Origin: Fasciolopsis buskii
Lineage: Eukaryota > Platyhelminthes > Trematoda > Plagiorchiida > Fasciolidae
Direction of reading: 5' to 3'
Assembly: GCA_008360955.1 (NCBI GenBank)
Contig: LUCM01002898.1
Location: 11,876 to 75,875 of the forward strand
Length of the DNA: 64,000 nt
A program made the position numbers and the translations under genes. Under the pieces are notes generated by a model that was given only the letters and a program-made list of their open reading frames with translations, was not told the DNA's origin and ran no database searches. Below are positions 50,213 to 64,000 of this stretch, piece by piece (within the stretch, counting starts at the first letter, position 1; the number at the start of each line of letters is the position of its first letter).

Positions 50213-52417
50213 CTTCACATGGTAAGAAGCTCGATGATTTCTATCCATCAAGTGATCCCCTCCTACGGTGTGCACTTGTTAGAAGAACGCAACCTTCCAG
50301 GCGAAATACCTGAAAACTTGATCAGACGGTACAAATGGTTCTCTTCTCCTCGATCGACTCACCTGAACAATGATAGTAAAAGCAGTGACGTTACTAGTAT
50401 TATTCTTATTAATATTAGCGTTTGTGGTATTGGTGGCGGTCACAGAGTTCATGACGGGAAGAGCAAAGTTGGTTTGTGTGGTTGGAACTTCATAAAGTCG
50501 GTAGACATCTTCTTTTGAAATTACTTTAAATTATCCGAATTGTCTGAAGCGCTCGATGGCGAAATTGTACCGAGTCGAATATTTGTTTCACCCACTCATT
50601 GCACCGTAATTTGCGTGTACATTTGTACGAAAAATGTGGACCATTCATCTAGTTTGTGATGTGAGTGAATGCACAAACGTACGCACACGTCGGCGTGACT
50701 GCACTGTCTCCGCTGGTCGACCCTGTTCCGGGACGCGCCATCTGCAAGTCTCATTAACTCGTCATTCAAATTCTAATCTCCGGGGCGGAGATGAGACACG
50801 GTACGGAACTGTAATTCATGTGGAGCTAGGGCCCAGGTCACAAGTAAAGACGGCCTGAGGGGTGGGGAAATCTAGTGAATAAGCTGAACAATCACAGGTG
50901 TCTATCGCGCGAGCGTCGGAGTGCGGAGGAGTTCAAACACCGACCAAGTACGGTTTTCGAAAACCCGCTTGATTTAGGGACGGATGGACAAGTGAGGACA
51001 AACAAGTCGTAACATTCGTTTATGGACCGCTAGGGGTCATACAAGAAAATAATTCCTCCTAGCGTTGAACACTATAACCCTGTCCACTACTACTCCAATT
51101 CCTCAGGGAACAATCTACAGTCTGGAATTTTTGATACATTGGGTCAAATTTAGGCAACTGAGGATTCGCATAATAAACCCAGATGGTTTGGGTGAACAAA
51201 CTCCCATCTGCATTGATACTTTCTGGACAGTGTGCCTTCTAAAATGTAGTTTGGTCAACTTTTGTAACCGTCTTCATGCATACTTTCTGGGGTTAAAAAA
51301 AGATTAAACGAGGACGAAATGTGGTCGGTACATCGGAAAATCAGCGACTGTTTTTGAAATGGCTGATTAGACGACATTTAGATCAGAGAAAGACTGGCTT
51401 TACTTTTCATGTCCTACTTAGAATAAATGGATACGACTAAATAAGTGAACTGTATAGGGGTCATTTAAGTCCGAGGGCATGGTGAAATTCGAACCAAACG
51501 ATTCATTAACGTCTGGAGTCCCAATAAGCCGTGTTTTTCGTTGTACTACAAGGATCTTCGCTAATCAAATGTGCGAGACACAATGAGCAAAACAGTGGCG
51601 GTGACAAGGATGATTAGGCAAAAATCTAAAGCGTCATGTACTGTATATTTAATCGATCGCTTCGAGATGTGAAAGACACCGATGTTGTCGGGATTGGAGA
51701 AAGCACAACAAGTGGTTTGTTTTGTGCTTATTCCAGACAGAACAGGACCCGGACAGAACTTAGTAACCTTGACACTTTGCCCACTGGGGCTAACACTGTT
51801 TTAGTCTACATTCGGATGGCGATTTTCGAAGGAGTCCCATGCTCGATATGAAATGCACAAAGGGAGAAAATTCAACGTGAGCCGAAGCCCGGCAAGAGCA
51901 TCAGCCAACAATAAAACTTACACAATCAAACCAATACTGCGGTCTACAGGCTAATCGCCATAAAGTCTTTGTTACGTTATTCGATTTTTCAAGCCGGTTA
52001 TTTCAAGGCCACTGAAATGGTATGCGAATGCAGATTCTCTTATTGACGGTCTCCTGCCACGGATGATTTCCGGTATCGTCTAATCCGCTGCTGTTTTTCA
52101 AGAATGCAAGGCACGCTCAAAGGATCCTGATTAATTCCTGTCCAATAACATCCCCGACATAGAAGACAATTGGGATTAGAATGTGGTGGTATTCGAAAAG
52201 ACCGGGTAATGAGTATCAAAAAGGTGTACTATATAATAATATGTTGCATGCAGTCGGGCCCGACAGATTGCATGCCCTTATAATTAAATTGCTCTATCAT
52301 GGGATCAAAAAAGTACAACATATGTCATGGAATGAAAAGCCTAATGCCAAAAATTCTCATCTCGCAGACGTTGATAGAACAGCCGAGGAGCGGGCCACTG
52401 ATTGAGTGAATCTGACG

Positions 52418-52445
52418 CGTATTTACGTATTTACGTATTATTTAC
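52418..52445. repeat. Short tandem repeat of GTATTTAC
   Basis: Two full units and a partial third, then a variant (GTATTATTTAC). Confidence 0.7.
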
Positions 52446-54965
52446 AATCAGACTGAGAGGAAATTTCCGTATGCCTCCGGGTTAATGTTTTTTTTTAACA
52501 AACGCGGGAAAATGTCAAAGTACTTGAGATGAGGACTTCACGGATCTGTTTGCGAATGATCATACGCGGCTGAAAAACAATCAGATATTTTACACTTCAT
52601 TAGCATAGTAACAGCTACTTATTCTTTTTGCGTTGCTGACAGGGGTTATTTACAGAAATCTTTTCCTCGTGAAAAATAGCTACCTGCACATTCGCCATCT
52701 TTATTTGATCCCATGTTGTCCTTCTGACTTGATTAAAACGAGGTCAAAACAAGTCAGGAACGTGAGCAATTCATACGTGAAGGTGTTTGTAAGTTATGGT
52801 CCGGCAAGACGAATTGTGGCGAAAACGAACCACAGTTGAACTTTTTCCAACATGCAACTTAATTCATAAATCGCGAAAGGGATGGTCATCCTACTACCCA
52901 ACTTTACACATGTCACTCGAAATTAAAAAGCTAATCAGATCTCGAGAAACATGGAGTTGAAATTTTTGTACTAATAGACGGATTACTACGTCGATATTCT
53001 AAGAAAAGTCTCCTTCCCAATAGATGCAGATGCTTATTGCTCCATTTTTAATTTCACGTTGTTTCTGTGTGACGATCCTGCACTCAGAACTTTGACATAA
53101 AACAGCGTTAACTACAAAAATTGGAAGAACGTGCTGCGCTACTCTCGCATTTGAAAACATAACAGTCTAGTTCATATCCTGGTGAGTATATAGCTGAAGA
53201 GACTCAGCTATTCCTTAATGGATCCAAACATTCGCATGCGGGATGCCTGTCGCATGTGGACTGTTCAACAAATTCTCAGGACTAACCATAGTGCATCATT
53301 CGAGTTTTCTTCTCATCACTTGTTCATCAGCTGGTGTAAACATCTGGTAGAATATTAGGATTCCCCTCGACCATCTTCTATGGTTCTACCGGCTAATGGC
53401 TAACATGTGAGCTAATGTACACCGTTTCCCTTAATGATTATATCCCATGTTCTCCCCATTTAAGAGAAGCTGGAATGTTTGATAACGACGGTAGCCCACC
53501 CATATATTCACATTTCATTATCCACTGAAGTGTTTACTTTCACAGAAATGATACAGAGAAAAAATAAGCCCATGGCTGGCAAAACGGATGAAAGACTGTT
53601 TATCGCGTTAGACAACACACGCCTCTAATATGGCATAAACCCAATAGCTTCAGCAGCACAGGATTGGGAGTTGCCTTAGGGGCAAAGATTGCATTCAAAA
53701 CCTGGTACGCAAGATTTGAGGATGGATTCGTTCACCACTGATTATGCGTCGTGAAAAGACAACGTGAGAGTTAAACTATTTATGAGCAAAATGATCCTAG
53801 TAGAATACCAACAGCATCTCAAATTTATCTCGGCCAGAAATCCAGTCGAAACAGTATTTCTGGAAACAGAAATGCGCCATACACAAAATCATCTCTCTGT
53901 CGAGCAGGATGTCAGTCTCTCCAAATCAGACAGACATGAAATGTGGGTTTCTTCATACGCGGAAAAGATCTATTAGCAAATCATTCCGGACGCCCATAGA
54001 CTGTCAAAATTCTGTGCTCCTGTTCCAACGCGTGGATACACAGATCGTAAGCGTAGGTCGTCAGAGGAACAAAAACACAACAAATGACTCAGAACTGACA
54101 GAGAAAGTAACGAAAAGCCTAGTGTTTGCCACAAAATCACCAGTTTATCCTCCCGCTGCAGGTTGGAAATGCAAAGGCTCTCACGGTATGAAGTGCTATT
54201 AGTTAATTAATCGAATCAATGACTTGATTGGTAAAAGGGATGTTGTGACCAGCGCAAAAATCACAAAGGAGACTGAAAGGAATACGTTCCCAAACTTTGT
54301 TAAATCAACCACGATTATTTGGAAGTCTAAGTGGTGCTCTTTTCTCTACTACCGAACATATGGTAACAGGAATAAATGAATACTGTTCCACTAATGTTCT
54401 AAATGGATTTGAGCTCAGCAAACCATTCTGACATAGCATTCGTAAGAAGCATTCATGAGGTTGCTCGGCCTTCCAATCAGAAAGTTATCTTATACACCAA
54501 ATTTTGAATGTGATTGGGTTGTTAAATTTCTCCCCTCTCTAATAGGTCGTTAATGTTTGATCCCCAAGTCCGGATGCAGTGCGATGGATTGGCACAAAAA
54601 GACTAGGATACATGAATGCCAACGAATTTTGTCTTTCTAATAACAAGGATGTGAATTATGTTTTATCACCACAAAGACCGAAACACTGTTCTTTCGGACA
54701 AACAGCGAAACATGGTTCACCTATTCACACTCATCCTAGCAACTCAGGTTTAGCTTCGTCCGCAGTAGGAATTAGAACCCCAAACGAACAGACAAGCGGT
54801 CTCATGTGTCTCAGAAACATTGTTTGTGTATTCAATCGGCCACGAGTTTATTCCAAAGGATCATTGGGATAATACAATGCAGTTTTGTCGCGAGGCCAAA
54901 CTCCCATCTGAGTTGAATGAGGCACGAGTGGAGTTACCGTTAGTTTAACCGGACCTTCCAAATGT

Positions 54966-55034
54966 ACGACGACAGCAACAACTCCACCAACGCCAACAAC
55001 AGCAACGACCACATCGACAACCACCGGCATCACC
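54966..55034 (+). repeat. ACN-type trinucleotide tract, Thr-rich in one frame
   Basis: About 23 codons read as threonine with some alanine, proline and serine, ending at a TAA. Frame upstream: GTSGVTVSLTGPSK after a stop. It could be the end of a mucin-like exon or just a decayed trinucleotide repeat. No upstream exon was identified. Confidence 0.4.
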
Positions 55035-57470
55035 TAAGAATTGCCGCGACATTTGTTATAATTTATGCTCATAGTATTTCAGAAGACGAAGTGTAACATG
55101 AAAACAGGGAATTATGCCCCGAAAAATGTGGCCTGTTTGTTCCGAGTTACGAGATCGGGTACAACAATTAGCTTTGCCGAAAATACATTCGTTGAGCTGA
55201 TAAATGCACTCCACGTGACCACCAGTACCTATCATCAAAATGAGACGGAACACATATAACCCATCCTATGCTTCCTCGTGCATCGCAGTTGACTTTTCAC
55301 GTGTCCGGTACAGATCAATGCAGACACGCAAATATGCGAAGTTCAAATAATTACGGGAAAAAAAGTTGTCACGGTTCCTTTTACTGAACACTTTAACAGA
55401 TAAACCTGTTAAATTTGAGTAACTCCTTATATTGTTTTCTGGTTTATTGGTTGATGTATGCACGTGGTTGTGGTGTGTAATCCTCTCAGTTGAGCGAAGC
55501 AGGGAAATTGTCACCAAGTAAAATATAATTTCACAAAGAATTTTAGGCGCAAGAGAAAAAATAATTAGTAATTTTTCAAGCCAAATTCTTGTTGATTTAC
55601 TTTGGTTTGGTCTGCTGTAGAATCGGCAGACTCCTTAACTTTGTCATTCTTGGCACTTTCATCCAATTTGGAAATTGACCACTGAAGATCGGAAAACTTT
55701 CTGATTGATTTCCGATCAACTTAACACTTCACCCTTGTATAGGTTACCAAGTGATTCCCCAAATCTCTATTGCCGATACTTGAGTTAGTTTGCGACTCTT
55801 AGAAGACCTAGTTTGCAGATTTCTGATTTTCTATTCTCACAGTTGTGGGGAATCAGTATGCCGGTGCCCACTACCATCATTCACGTGGTGCTTCAATTGC
55901 GTTTGTCTTTGCTTCCTTGGACAAGCAATCCCTCGCTGTAGGAATAAAGGGGGCACTTGGCTCCGTATAGTATAATTTTAATCGGTGCATTTCTGTTCTA
56001 TTCCGGGGTCTAATTTTACTCAGAGTTAAGACCATGAGCGGACTTTGTGAAATTTGAAATCCGGTACAAGAAACATTGAATTGCGTGTAGGGGAAGGACT
56101 GCTGGGATACGATAATCACACCGAAAGCACTGCAAATATGACCATTTGAATGTGTTATATTCGCAAGCTGGTAGTTGGTAAATGACGTGCTCAGGAAAAT
56201 GAAGTATTTTTCGTGGAGGGCTTTGATTTCCTCTGGTTACTTCTCGCTGAAACGGTTTCTAAGCTTTCTTGGTTATTTCAGTTTTGAGCGTACTAAAAAG
56301 CCTTATCTTGGCGCAATTTGCTAATGCTTCTTGACAATATCTTCCTTTCTGACAGACCTTTCTGACAAACATTCTCTCGTATTACTGACACATTTTATTG
56401 GGTATGCTGCCAAAGACGATCTACTCCATTTGCCATCCTCCATTTTCTGTCGTATACTTTCTCCAGTCACTTATGTACTAGTTTTGTCCATCTGTACCAA
56501 ACGGACCAAATTTATGCGCATCAAGAAATGCGTCTTCCGTGTCGGTTCGAACCATACAGTCATCAAGTTCAACAGGTCAACAATCCAACTCTGCACTTGA
56601 CAGCGCATTCGCTATTTATCCGACTGTGTATTTTACAACCATTACTTCCCCTTTCTGACTTCTCATTCTGCCCTCCAACCCCTCTTCATCGACAACAGGC
56701 CATATACGAGTAGCAAAGAACGCGAGTGGTTCAACACCCCTCGTCCGAGTGACTGTCAAAAGTAAGTTGTTTCCGTTTCTTATCTGTATGTTTCTCTGAT
56801 TTTACGATTAATGACTGTCTCTACTGCATCCACCTTACCGCAAATAAAGGTATATTTAGCTTAAATTGGGCTAATACTTATAATCAATACCATTATGACG
56901 ATGGTAATTTGCAACATCTCAACCTCAAACGATGGCGTTTTGAAATCTGACAACAACGGATTACTTTTTTTAATTTTTTTCACACTTTCTGGTTGAATGT
57001 CGATATCACAGAGACTACGGCATGTTAATTGTCCATAGTTCTGTGCGGCACTAACATGTCCGGATTCTTCAAATGGTAAAGTGTGAAGGACTATTGGTTT
57101 GGTTCCTTGTACATCTGTCCCAGGTACGCCGTGGCTGAGATAAATCAACGCAATAATCGATAGGGAAAATTTCTCACCTGGTATTTGCCAGGACATTTTA
57201 TGCTTAGCTATCTGCAGTGGACATATACACTGTATGGCTACAGCATGGGCAACCTTTGTAAAAAAAACTGATATTCGTTGGTTATGGATATAAATTTATC
57301 ATCAGGACAATGGCAAATCAACATCGCGATCATATTGCTGCAAACAATGCGGACGGAAAGAACAAAGGGGTTTAAGACATTGGATTTACAAACCGATGAC
57401 CACAAACTGGTTGACACACTGACAGCGAATGTATGAAAACCAGCTCACGGCGGACTAAAGGAGCCTTATC

Positions 57471-57560
57471 GGACAGCTCAAGTGTTAGAGCACGTAGGCC
57501 ACGGTAACAGATGATAAGATTCCTCGAGTGAAGATACAGAACGGAGGTTCAAACAGGTCG
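57471..57560 (+). repeat. Possible tRNA-like head of a SINE
   Basis: AGCTCAAGTGTTAGAGC (from 57475) resembles the tRNA D-arm and A box. GGTTCAAAC (from 57546) resembles a B box. The spacing is about 28 bases longer than in a tRNA gene and no cloverleaf forms, so this is at best a tRNA-derived SINE, not a tRNA gene. Confidence 0.35.
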
Positions 57561-60500
57561 ATTGGGCTTACGGGAGGAGCAATACCTAAATAATTGTACT
57601 GATGACCTCTGTAAGAGAGTGAAAACCGATGAAGAATCCCTAGCTCGGCGGATGATCGATGGGGTTTGAGTGCTATCCGGAAAACGGGATACGTTGGGTT
57701 TGCGTCCCCATTACGCTGTCATAGCGTACTCTCAATTCCGGTGGGCAAGCTTACGCTATTAGTTTCCCAGTAGAAAAATGGCAAGTCGCTCTACCATGAA
57801 TTCACACATTCTGCTTTATCCAAAATCAGTAATTCTTTAGCATCGACGCAAATTCTTCAATTTAGATTCTTAGTTTTTCCCCAGAGCCCACATATTGCCA
57901 TGCCGCTATAAGCCAATCACAGCACAAAATAATGGAATAAACTGAGGTTAACTAGTGTTGGAAAATTATTTTTAATATTGTTGGGCTTTGAAAAGCTGGA
58001 ATAATAATAAACGAAAAATATTTCGGGTCGTATGCAGTGCACTTCACCAAGTGCAGCAAGTCAGATTGGCTGGAGACATTTTTGGGGGGTTCTAGTCGCT
58101 GAGCGTGTCATGTGAATCGGTTGTATTTCATCGTCAGCCAAGGCCACATTGACTGTTATTGGAACGTTTGGCTTTTAAACAGCAAACTCGGCGATCAGAT
58201 CCCAATGAAAATCAAAAACCTGAACTAGGAACAGCACAAGTTTTCCACTTCATTGTTTGGAGACTGTTTTAAACAAAGCGCCCGTATTATTGAGCCATTT
58301 GGGAAATCGGGCAAGATTTCAGCATTTTACGGCAAGAACTGTGTTCCGAAACTGATATTCACTAGGGCGGCACTCGCAAGATCACTACCTGGTCAGTTTA
58401 TCCACGGTTTTCAACGGACCGCATTTACTTACAACAACGACGCAAGACAAAATGTTCTCAGATCTTGCAACTTGTTTGTATGAAATCTTATAGACGAGTT
58501 TTCCGCGGGGATGCCTTGGTCACTTCATTTGTGCCAAATTCCAACTGAACTATTGTACTAACTGATGAACCGCGAACGGCAAAACGCTACCAGTTAACTC
58601 CAGCAAACCCAATACAACCATGTCGAATCGTGTGCGCTTTTTGGTAGTGCAAGCAGAATGGGACTGCGTGATCCCACTGATTACCAACAGTCAAGTGATA
58701 GGAACTCGTAAGTGAATGATTGGGAGGAGGAATGCAAAATTAATGTGCCATATACTGAGTGAACCAGTTAGTCAATGTGTCCGGACGAATTTTCACAAAC
58801 TGACGTAAACCATATGCAGCTAAGGACCTAATAACAAGGAGCACCAATCAGAGGAGGAATCGGAAAACCGAAAAAAGATGTGACAGACACGAAGACATGG
58901 ATATACATTTTTTACTTCTACATATGTGATTGATTTTGCCCTATTAAATTACATTTATAACGGCCTGACCTCGGTAATTTTGCTAGAGCTGACCGGTCGA
59001 TTATCGGTTAGCAAAAGGTGCGTCTGATGATAGACGACTCCAGATAGGTTGAAGGATGGTTTTTAAGATGATCACTGACAGACGCTTGGTTTTTTTAATA
59101 TAAGTTTCCCGGGCTTTTTTATTACACATGATGTAAAATATACTGAAGGAGTAAACCCAATGGTCCGACCATAAAAGGGCAAAACATTCCGGGGTTTAGT
59201 TGATTACCAAAACTTTTGGATTACGATCAACCAAGGACTTCACTATGGAAAAAGATGCACGGGTAAGATCAACGAAATGAAAAGTAGCATCTAAATTTTG
59301 ACAGTAGCCAGCGGGGTTTGGAAGAGATAAGTTGGCAAATACAAAACAAAGGCCCACAAGGGATTCCACCTATAACACTAGTATCCAAGTAATTTTTGGG
59401 GAGAACAGTAAAACAGTGCTGGATTTCTGTGAGTTTCGACTTCTGATAAAAAGATGGCTAGTTCCCCGTATAAAATAATAATATGAGTTTGCCTACTTCC
59501 TACTCATTCATTATGCTGTAAATTTGTAACATTTCAGAAAGTTAACAGCGGCTACTAAATGGCTATCGAATGAGCAGGCCATTGACGCTGATTGGAGCTA
59601 AACTCCCAGTGTCCGTAAGAGATAGCCAAGATGTGACTTAGCTGGCTGCTGTCCAATGGTAGAAAAGCGGTGTCATTTTATGACCACTGACCGAATCAAA
59701 ATAAGCATATATGATCATCGCTAGTTTGATCCGTCTCCATCCGGGTCTCCATCAAAACTTCAGCTAAAACAAACTTTTCGCCAATAAGTTCTATTAGATG
59801 CTATCTACTAATTGATCTCTATTTTAGCGCTCGTAAACGGGTGAAAAAACAGACCATTATTCCCCGCGGCTCTCAGTCAGGAGACAAAAATGGCCGATCA
59901 AAGCGCAACGACAACTGAGCAGTTTCTTGGCAAGGCCATTTGATTACTTCCTTCCACGATAATCTGTTCTCCGTGAGACTATGTCCTCACCATTTCTGCC
60001 GCTAACTCGATATGTTTTTTCTGATAAAAGCAGGGCTTAATGTAGACATTGTCATCTTAGATGTTAGAACGAAGTGAATTACAAAGCGAATTGTGTCAAA
60101 AAGGAATGAAAATTAAGAAAACAAGATACGCAAAACCAAAATAACTGACTGAGGACTAATTCGGAGCACAAAATGCTTCGATCATTCGATGTAGAACGAT
60201 TAGATCGCAAAGTCATCTCACCTAATTCACAAACTTCCTTCCCGTCACATTTTTGGGGCCAACTTTTAGGAGTTGGGAAAATGTGAATGTCAGTGGGAAA
60301 ATATAACGTTTGCTAACTTGACCCATTCGTCGCTTTTTCTGTACCTGTGTTCAGTCCAGTTTCTTCAGGTTCAGTGCTTATAATATGAAGGAAGGGACTA
60401 TCACTGGTATCTTTCGTGCGACTGCTTCGTTTTACCTTCACGAACGAGAGAATGCTGCCCTAGAATTTCGAAAATGAATATAAAAAATATCGTGGTGCCA

Positions 60501-63500
60501 ACACAACTTGTCTGCCATAGCCAAAAATATCAGTTCAAATAGGACATCAGTTAAGCGTCTTCTTCGTTTTCTTCCATTCATTTATATTTGATTCTTATAG
60601 AAAATCATCAATCCACAGAAAAAGTTACACGGCGGAAACTGATGTCAAATATGTTGTAATTTTGACAGCTGAACAGATCCGCATTTGGCGCTGCACTGGA
60701 TGGTTCTCCCTGAAGCAGCCAGGCGACAGAAGACAGCTGGATTAAACCATACCTACCAAATATAATACTTGAAAACTGAGAAGATGGAGCTATTAAGACG
60801 GAAACCGCAAATGGCTGTATGTCTGCTACTAGTTGGAGTGATAGGAAACTAGAAGACGGCGACGGTTCGCGCATGACAATTTACTCCCCCTCCTCACTGA
60901 CTGCCATTGAGATGAGGCTAAAACAATGACCCAGTTTCAGATTGGATTAAAAACAAACCTCTGATTTGCAATAAACTCTATCCACTATTTAGTGAGCAAT
61001 ACCTCATAGAATAATAATGCACACACTCCGACAGACAAAATGCACGCAAACGTTTGTTGTGTGCATCAAAGCTGGTGGTGGTTGCCAGCCCGTGAGTCAC
61101 CCGATCTGTTGTTCGAGTTATCACTAATCGGTTGAAAACGCGCGAACATGTCAGGGCAAAGCAACTGTGACTGACTTGTCATAGAGGGGATGAAAGAAAT
61201 AGGATTAACGTAAACGAAAAGCGAACGTTTATTCTCTTTGTGCAACAGCAGCGGACTGATATTCACGGAGAAATTATTCGAGTCGGTTTCCGGTTTCCCT
61301 CACTTAGTGTTTACTCAGATCTTGTGAAGGCTGGCTTGGGTAGCCTCAGACAGATTCTCTAAAACTGACCTCGAGGAAATAGTAAAGATGTAAGTCTAGG
61401 AGTATACGAACTTGTTTTACATGCCATTCATCCCCTTGTGTAAGTGAAACTCGACCGTCGGAAAATTCTTTGCTTTTAAGGGCTGGATATCCATAGAAAT
61501 TGGTTGGTTATGTCATTTCAAGTAGGAATTTATTGCCGCAACATACGGTTTTCACTCTTTTAAACACGAATCCAGCCTTCGATTTCTGCCACATTTTCCA
61601 ATACGTCCATCCAAGGAGCAGACAAACTCTTGGTAAACCTCTGTAAATAGTAACTATCTCATTTGTTCGTGTAAATGTTAATGTATGCTCAGTACATATT
61701 CAAGGGAAGAAGTTACTAGGACGTGCCTCACTGAGACCAATGCTACAAAGTCGTCACGCATTGGAAACATTCTCAAGTCTCAGGTACTTTAACCGGGTCA
61801 AACAACTGTTCATTTACAAACGTATCACTCGTCTCTGCGAACAGATAGTCAAAAAAGATGTACACCTTTTGTCCTCAGATTTTTCAATTGGTCTCTCGTT
61901 TGGCGGTGCAAATGAAAATCGATTGAATAGGGAACATCTGGACGGAACGTGCTGACCGCTGAAGAACAACTAGGAAAAGGAAAAACTGTGCATCTACAGG
62001 AAGATCCGCGTAATTAGACGAGGCAAACGTAAAACGTCTGGCAAATATAACGGAGTCGGTAATAGCGTTAGTTCAAAGGTGCGCAAAATCTAAAACCACT
62101 CAATGTTCTGCACGGAAATGTGAACAGTTTTCTTGTAGAAAATTGACTTATATTTAATTAAAAATTAATTCGTTGCTACAGCTGCTGCTTCCACATATTG
62201 CATGGCATCGTACTGTTCGATCTTTTACCTTTCACTAAAGACAAAATAAAAAATTTCCACGGTATACGACACAATAATAACGACAGTAAAAATTGGAAAA
62301 TTAACGGAATGTGAGTCAGAAAAGTGTGTCTCGCCAGCGGCGAGATATTTATTCAGCGGAGCTGGAACAAGGTAAGGCTCACGAGGGTTCTTGTGGAGAC
62401 TAATTTTGGTAGGCATAATGCTAGAAAAGGATCTAATTTTTGTATCATGCCAAGATATATGGAGAGACGACCACTTACAGGATGGGGAGTATCTTCGAGA
62501 ATCTTCGACGCAGTTTTCGCAGGAACTTATTTTTAGGACACGTGTCGTAGCACACGTCACATATCAGGATGGAAGAAACACGTCTAATTAAAAGTCGGCT
62601 ATAGCGTAAAAGTTTTGAGTTGCACCTAATGGTCCAGGAGAGACTGCACAAGGGAGGTGAAGTATGATCTGTAAGACGGACTGAGAAATGTGGAAATGCC
62701 TCAGTATTTTCTTTGAAAAGCTTCGATCCGTTTATTTGTTTGCCGGTGTTTTTATTTCGAGCATGTCAATATTGTGCGATTCAGTTCCGTAGACAGATCC
62801 GTATAGATGACTCGGATCTGTGACTATGGGTTTAGATGAGATTCCGGTTTTCTCAGGTAACTGATTTTTCTGCCTCTCATCCGAAAGTACACGTGATCCA
62901 ATTCGATGTGTCTAGTATTTGAATTGTTTGAAGAACACAAGGCTTCTAAAAACTTCCTCACGTGCCTACCAGTTGCCTGGTCCAGAATAGCAACGATATT
63001 TAGATTAGACGGATATGACTGAATGAGTGTAGGGGTCGTGTCTTCTTTTAGGTGGTTTGTGCTCGTACATTCGCGTAGTCACGTTTCTCCCGGTTTAACC
63101 GATATAGCACTTATCGCAGTCCATATACTTGATTTTGTAAACCACGTTTGTTTTCTCCTCCGTTTCCAATCGCGTCTTTCTTTTTGGTACAAATCTTCTC
63201 GAAATTTGGGACGGTCTAAGTATTGGAAGTGATGCTGTCCACTGGGAGCTTCACATATTAACAGTGATCGTTTATTTCACCCCTGCTCGATAGCGTACAT
63301 GAGGTCGCAGAACAAATGTGCACAAACGCAGCCATTTTTGTCACCCAATCGAAATAGGCAGAATCTGATTCGCAAACCCAGAGATGACTACCTAGTAGAT
63401 CACATGATTTGAACAAATGTGAATCACCTATCCGAGAATTCCGAGATGGGATACAACAGTTTATTTTAACAAAAGTAAAGCACGAAACACGGCGCCATTA

Positions 63501-64000
63501 TTCGTTGATGTGCCTAACATCGTCTGAGATTGTTGGATTTGTGACAGTTGACTATTACAGTGCAAAAAACTTCTTATAAAAGAATTAATCAAAAATGAAA
63601 ATGTAATAGCTAGCTGACCCAAATTCAAACCAGCAATTTGCACTCTTTACAAGTTATTTTCACTGGCCCAGTTTGATGTCATTCCAATCTCAATTAGTGA
63701 ATGCAGAGTAAATAGCCGTCACTCCCGTAGATTCAAATCGTTTGTCATATGGTACACACCAAAAACCTAGAGGCAGCCAAGAAGACTTCCTATCAAAGCT
63801 CCCGACCTCATACAAACAACTTAGCTTTGTGACATCGTAATTTTAACAAGAAATATGGTTGCCAGAGTAAGCCAGCTGTCTTAGAATGAGTCGCATCTAG
63901 GAGGTCCTTTAGGTTTTGATTTCTCTCATTCTGAAAACGGGGGACGGTTGTTGACTTTGCCCACACCATCAATTATTTCCCTCTTGTAGATGCTTCGGAC
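57561..64000. other. Non-coding stretch to the right edge
   Basis: No gene, RNA or mobile element recognised. Short frames (for example 62225-62560 on minus and 61740-61955 on plus) lack motifs. Confidence 0.5.

Larger units (their letters stand above)
29511..57470. other. Very long stretch without a supportable gene
   Basis: Apart from the repeats listed separately, nothing is identifiable. Frames of 60-117 codons occur, for example 40671-41024, 42306-42611, 54579-54872 (+) and 56861-57196 (-). None has a known motif. 42306-42611 is hydrophilic, follows an acceptor-like TTTCAG and could be an exon of an unknown gene, but there is no supporting partner. Decayed transposon sequence probably fills much of the region. 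Confidence 0.45.

Overview
The window reads as gene-poor, repeat-rich animal DNA, most likely from a parasitic flatworm such as a trematode. I infer this from the mix of degenerate single-ORF non-LTR retrotransposons (CR1-like and RTE-like), scattered microsatellites, very low coding density and a large secreted alpha-2-macroglobulin-type gene. The species cannot be named from the sequence alone.

Layout. 1-14650: mostly unassignable non-coding DNA, with one CR1-like RT fragment (about 3020-3430, minus) and one RTE-like RT fragment (about 11330-11545, plus). 14651-20647 (minus): one uninterrupted 1998-codon gene for a secreted thioester protein of the alpha-2-macroglobulin (A2M) family, with a TATA box 57 bases upstream of its ATG. 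22900-29510: a retrotransposon graveyard holding an RTE-like element on plus, RTE-like pieces on minus and a nearly complete CR1-like element on minus. A small island between two converging RTE 3' ends (about 24260-24880) carries two exon-like pieces that resemble the A2M gene. 29510-64000: no gene I can support, only microsatellites, a compound inverted repeat near 31.7 kb and a possible tRNA-like SINE head near 57.5 kb.

The notable object is the A2M-type protein. It keeps the GCGEQ thioester, a bait-like segment and a receptor-binding-like domain. It also carries, in the middle of macroglobulin domain 5, a cysteine module that matches the second half of a Notch-ligand DSL domain followed by an EGF repeat. 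It has a histidine where complement C3 has its catalytic histidine, and a C-terminal cysteine-containing extension that may be an NTR/C345C-like domain. All of it is read without introns. A protease-trapping or opsonin-like protein with a Notch-ligand-derived insert is the best candidate here for something undescribed.

Limits: I had no homology search, so family calls rest on motif recognition. LINE clade names are inferences, and introns or genes made of small exons elsewhere in the window could have been missed.
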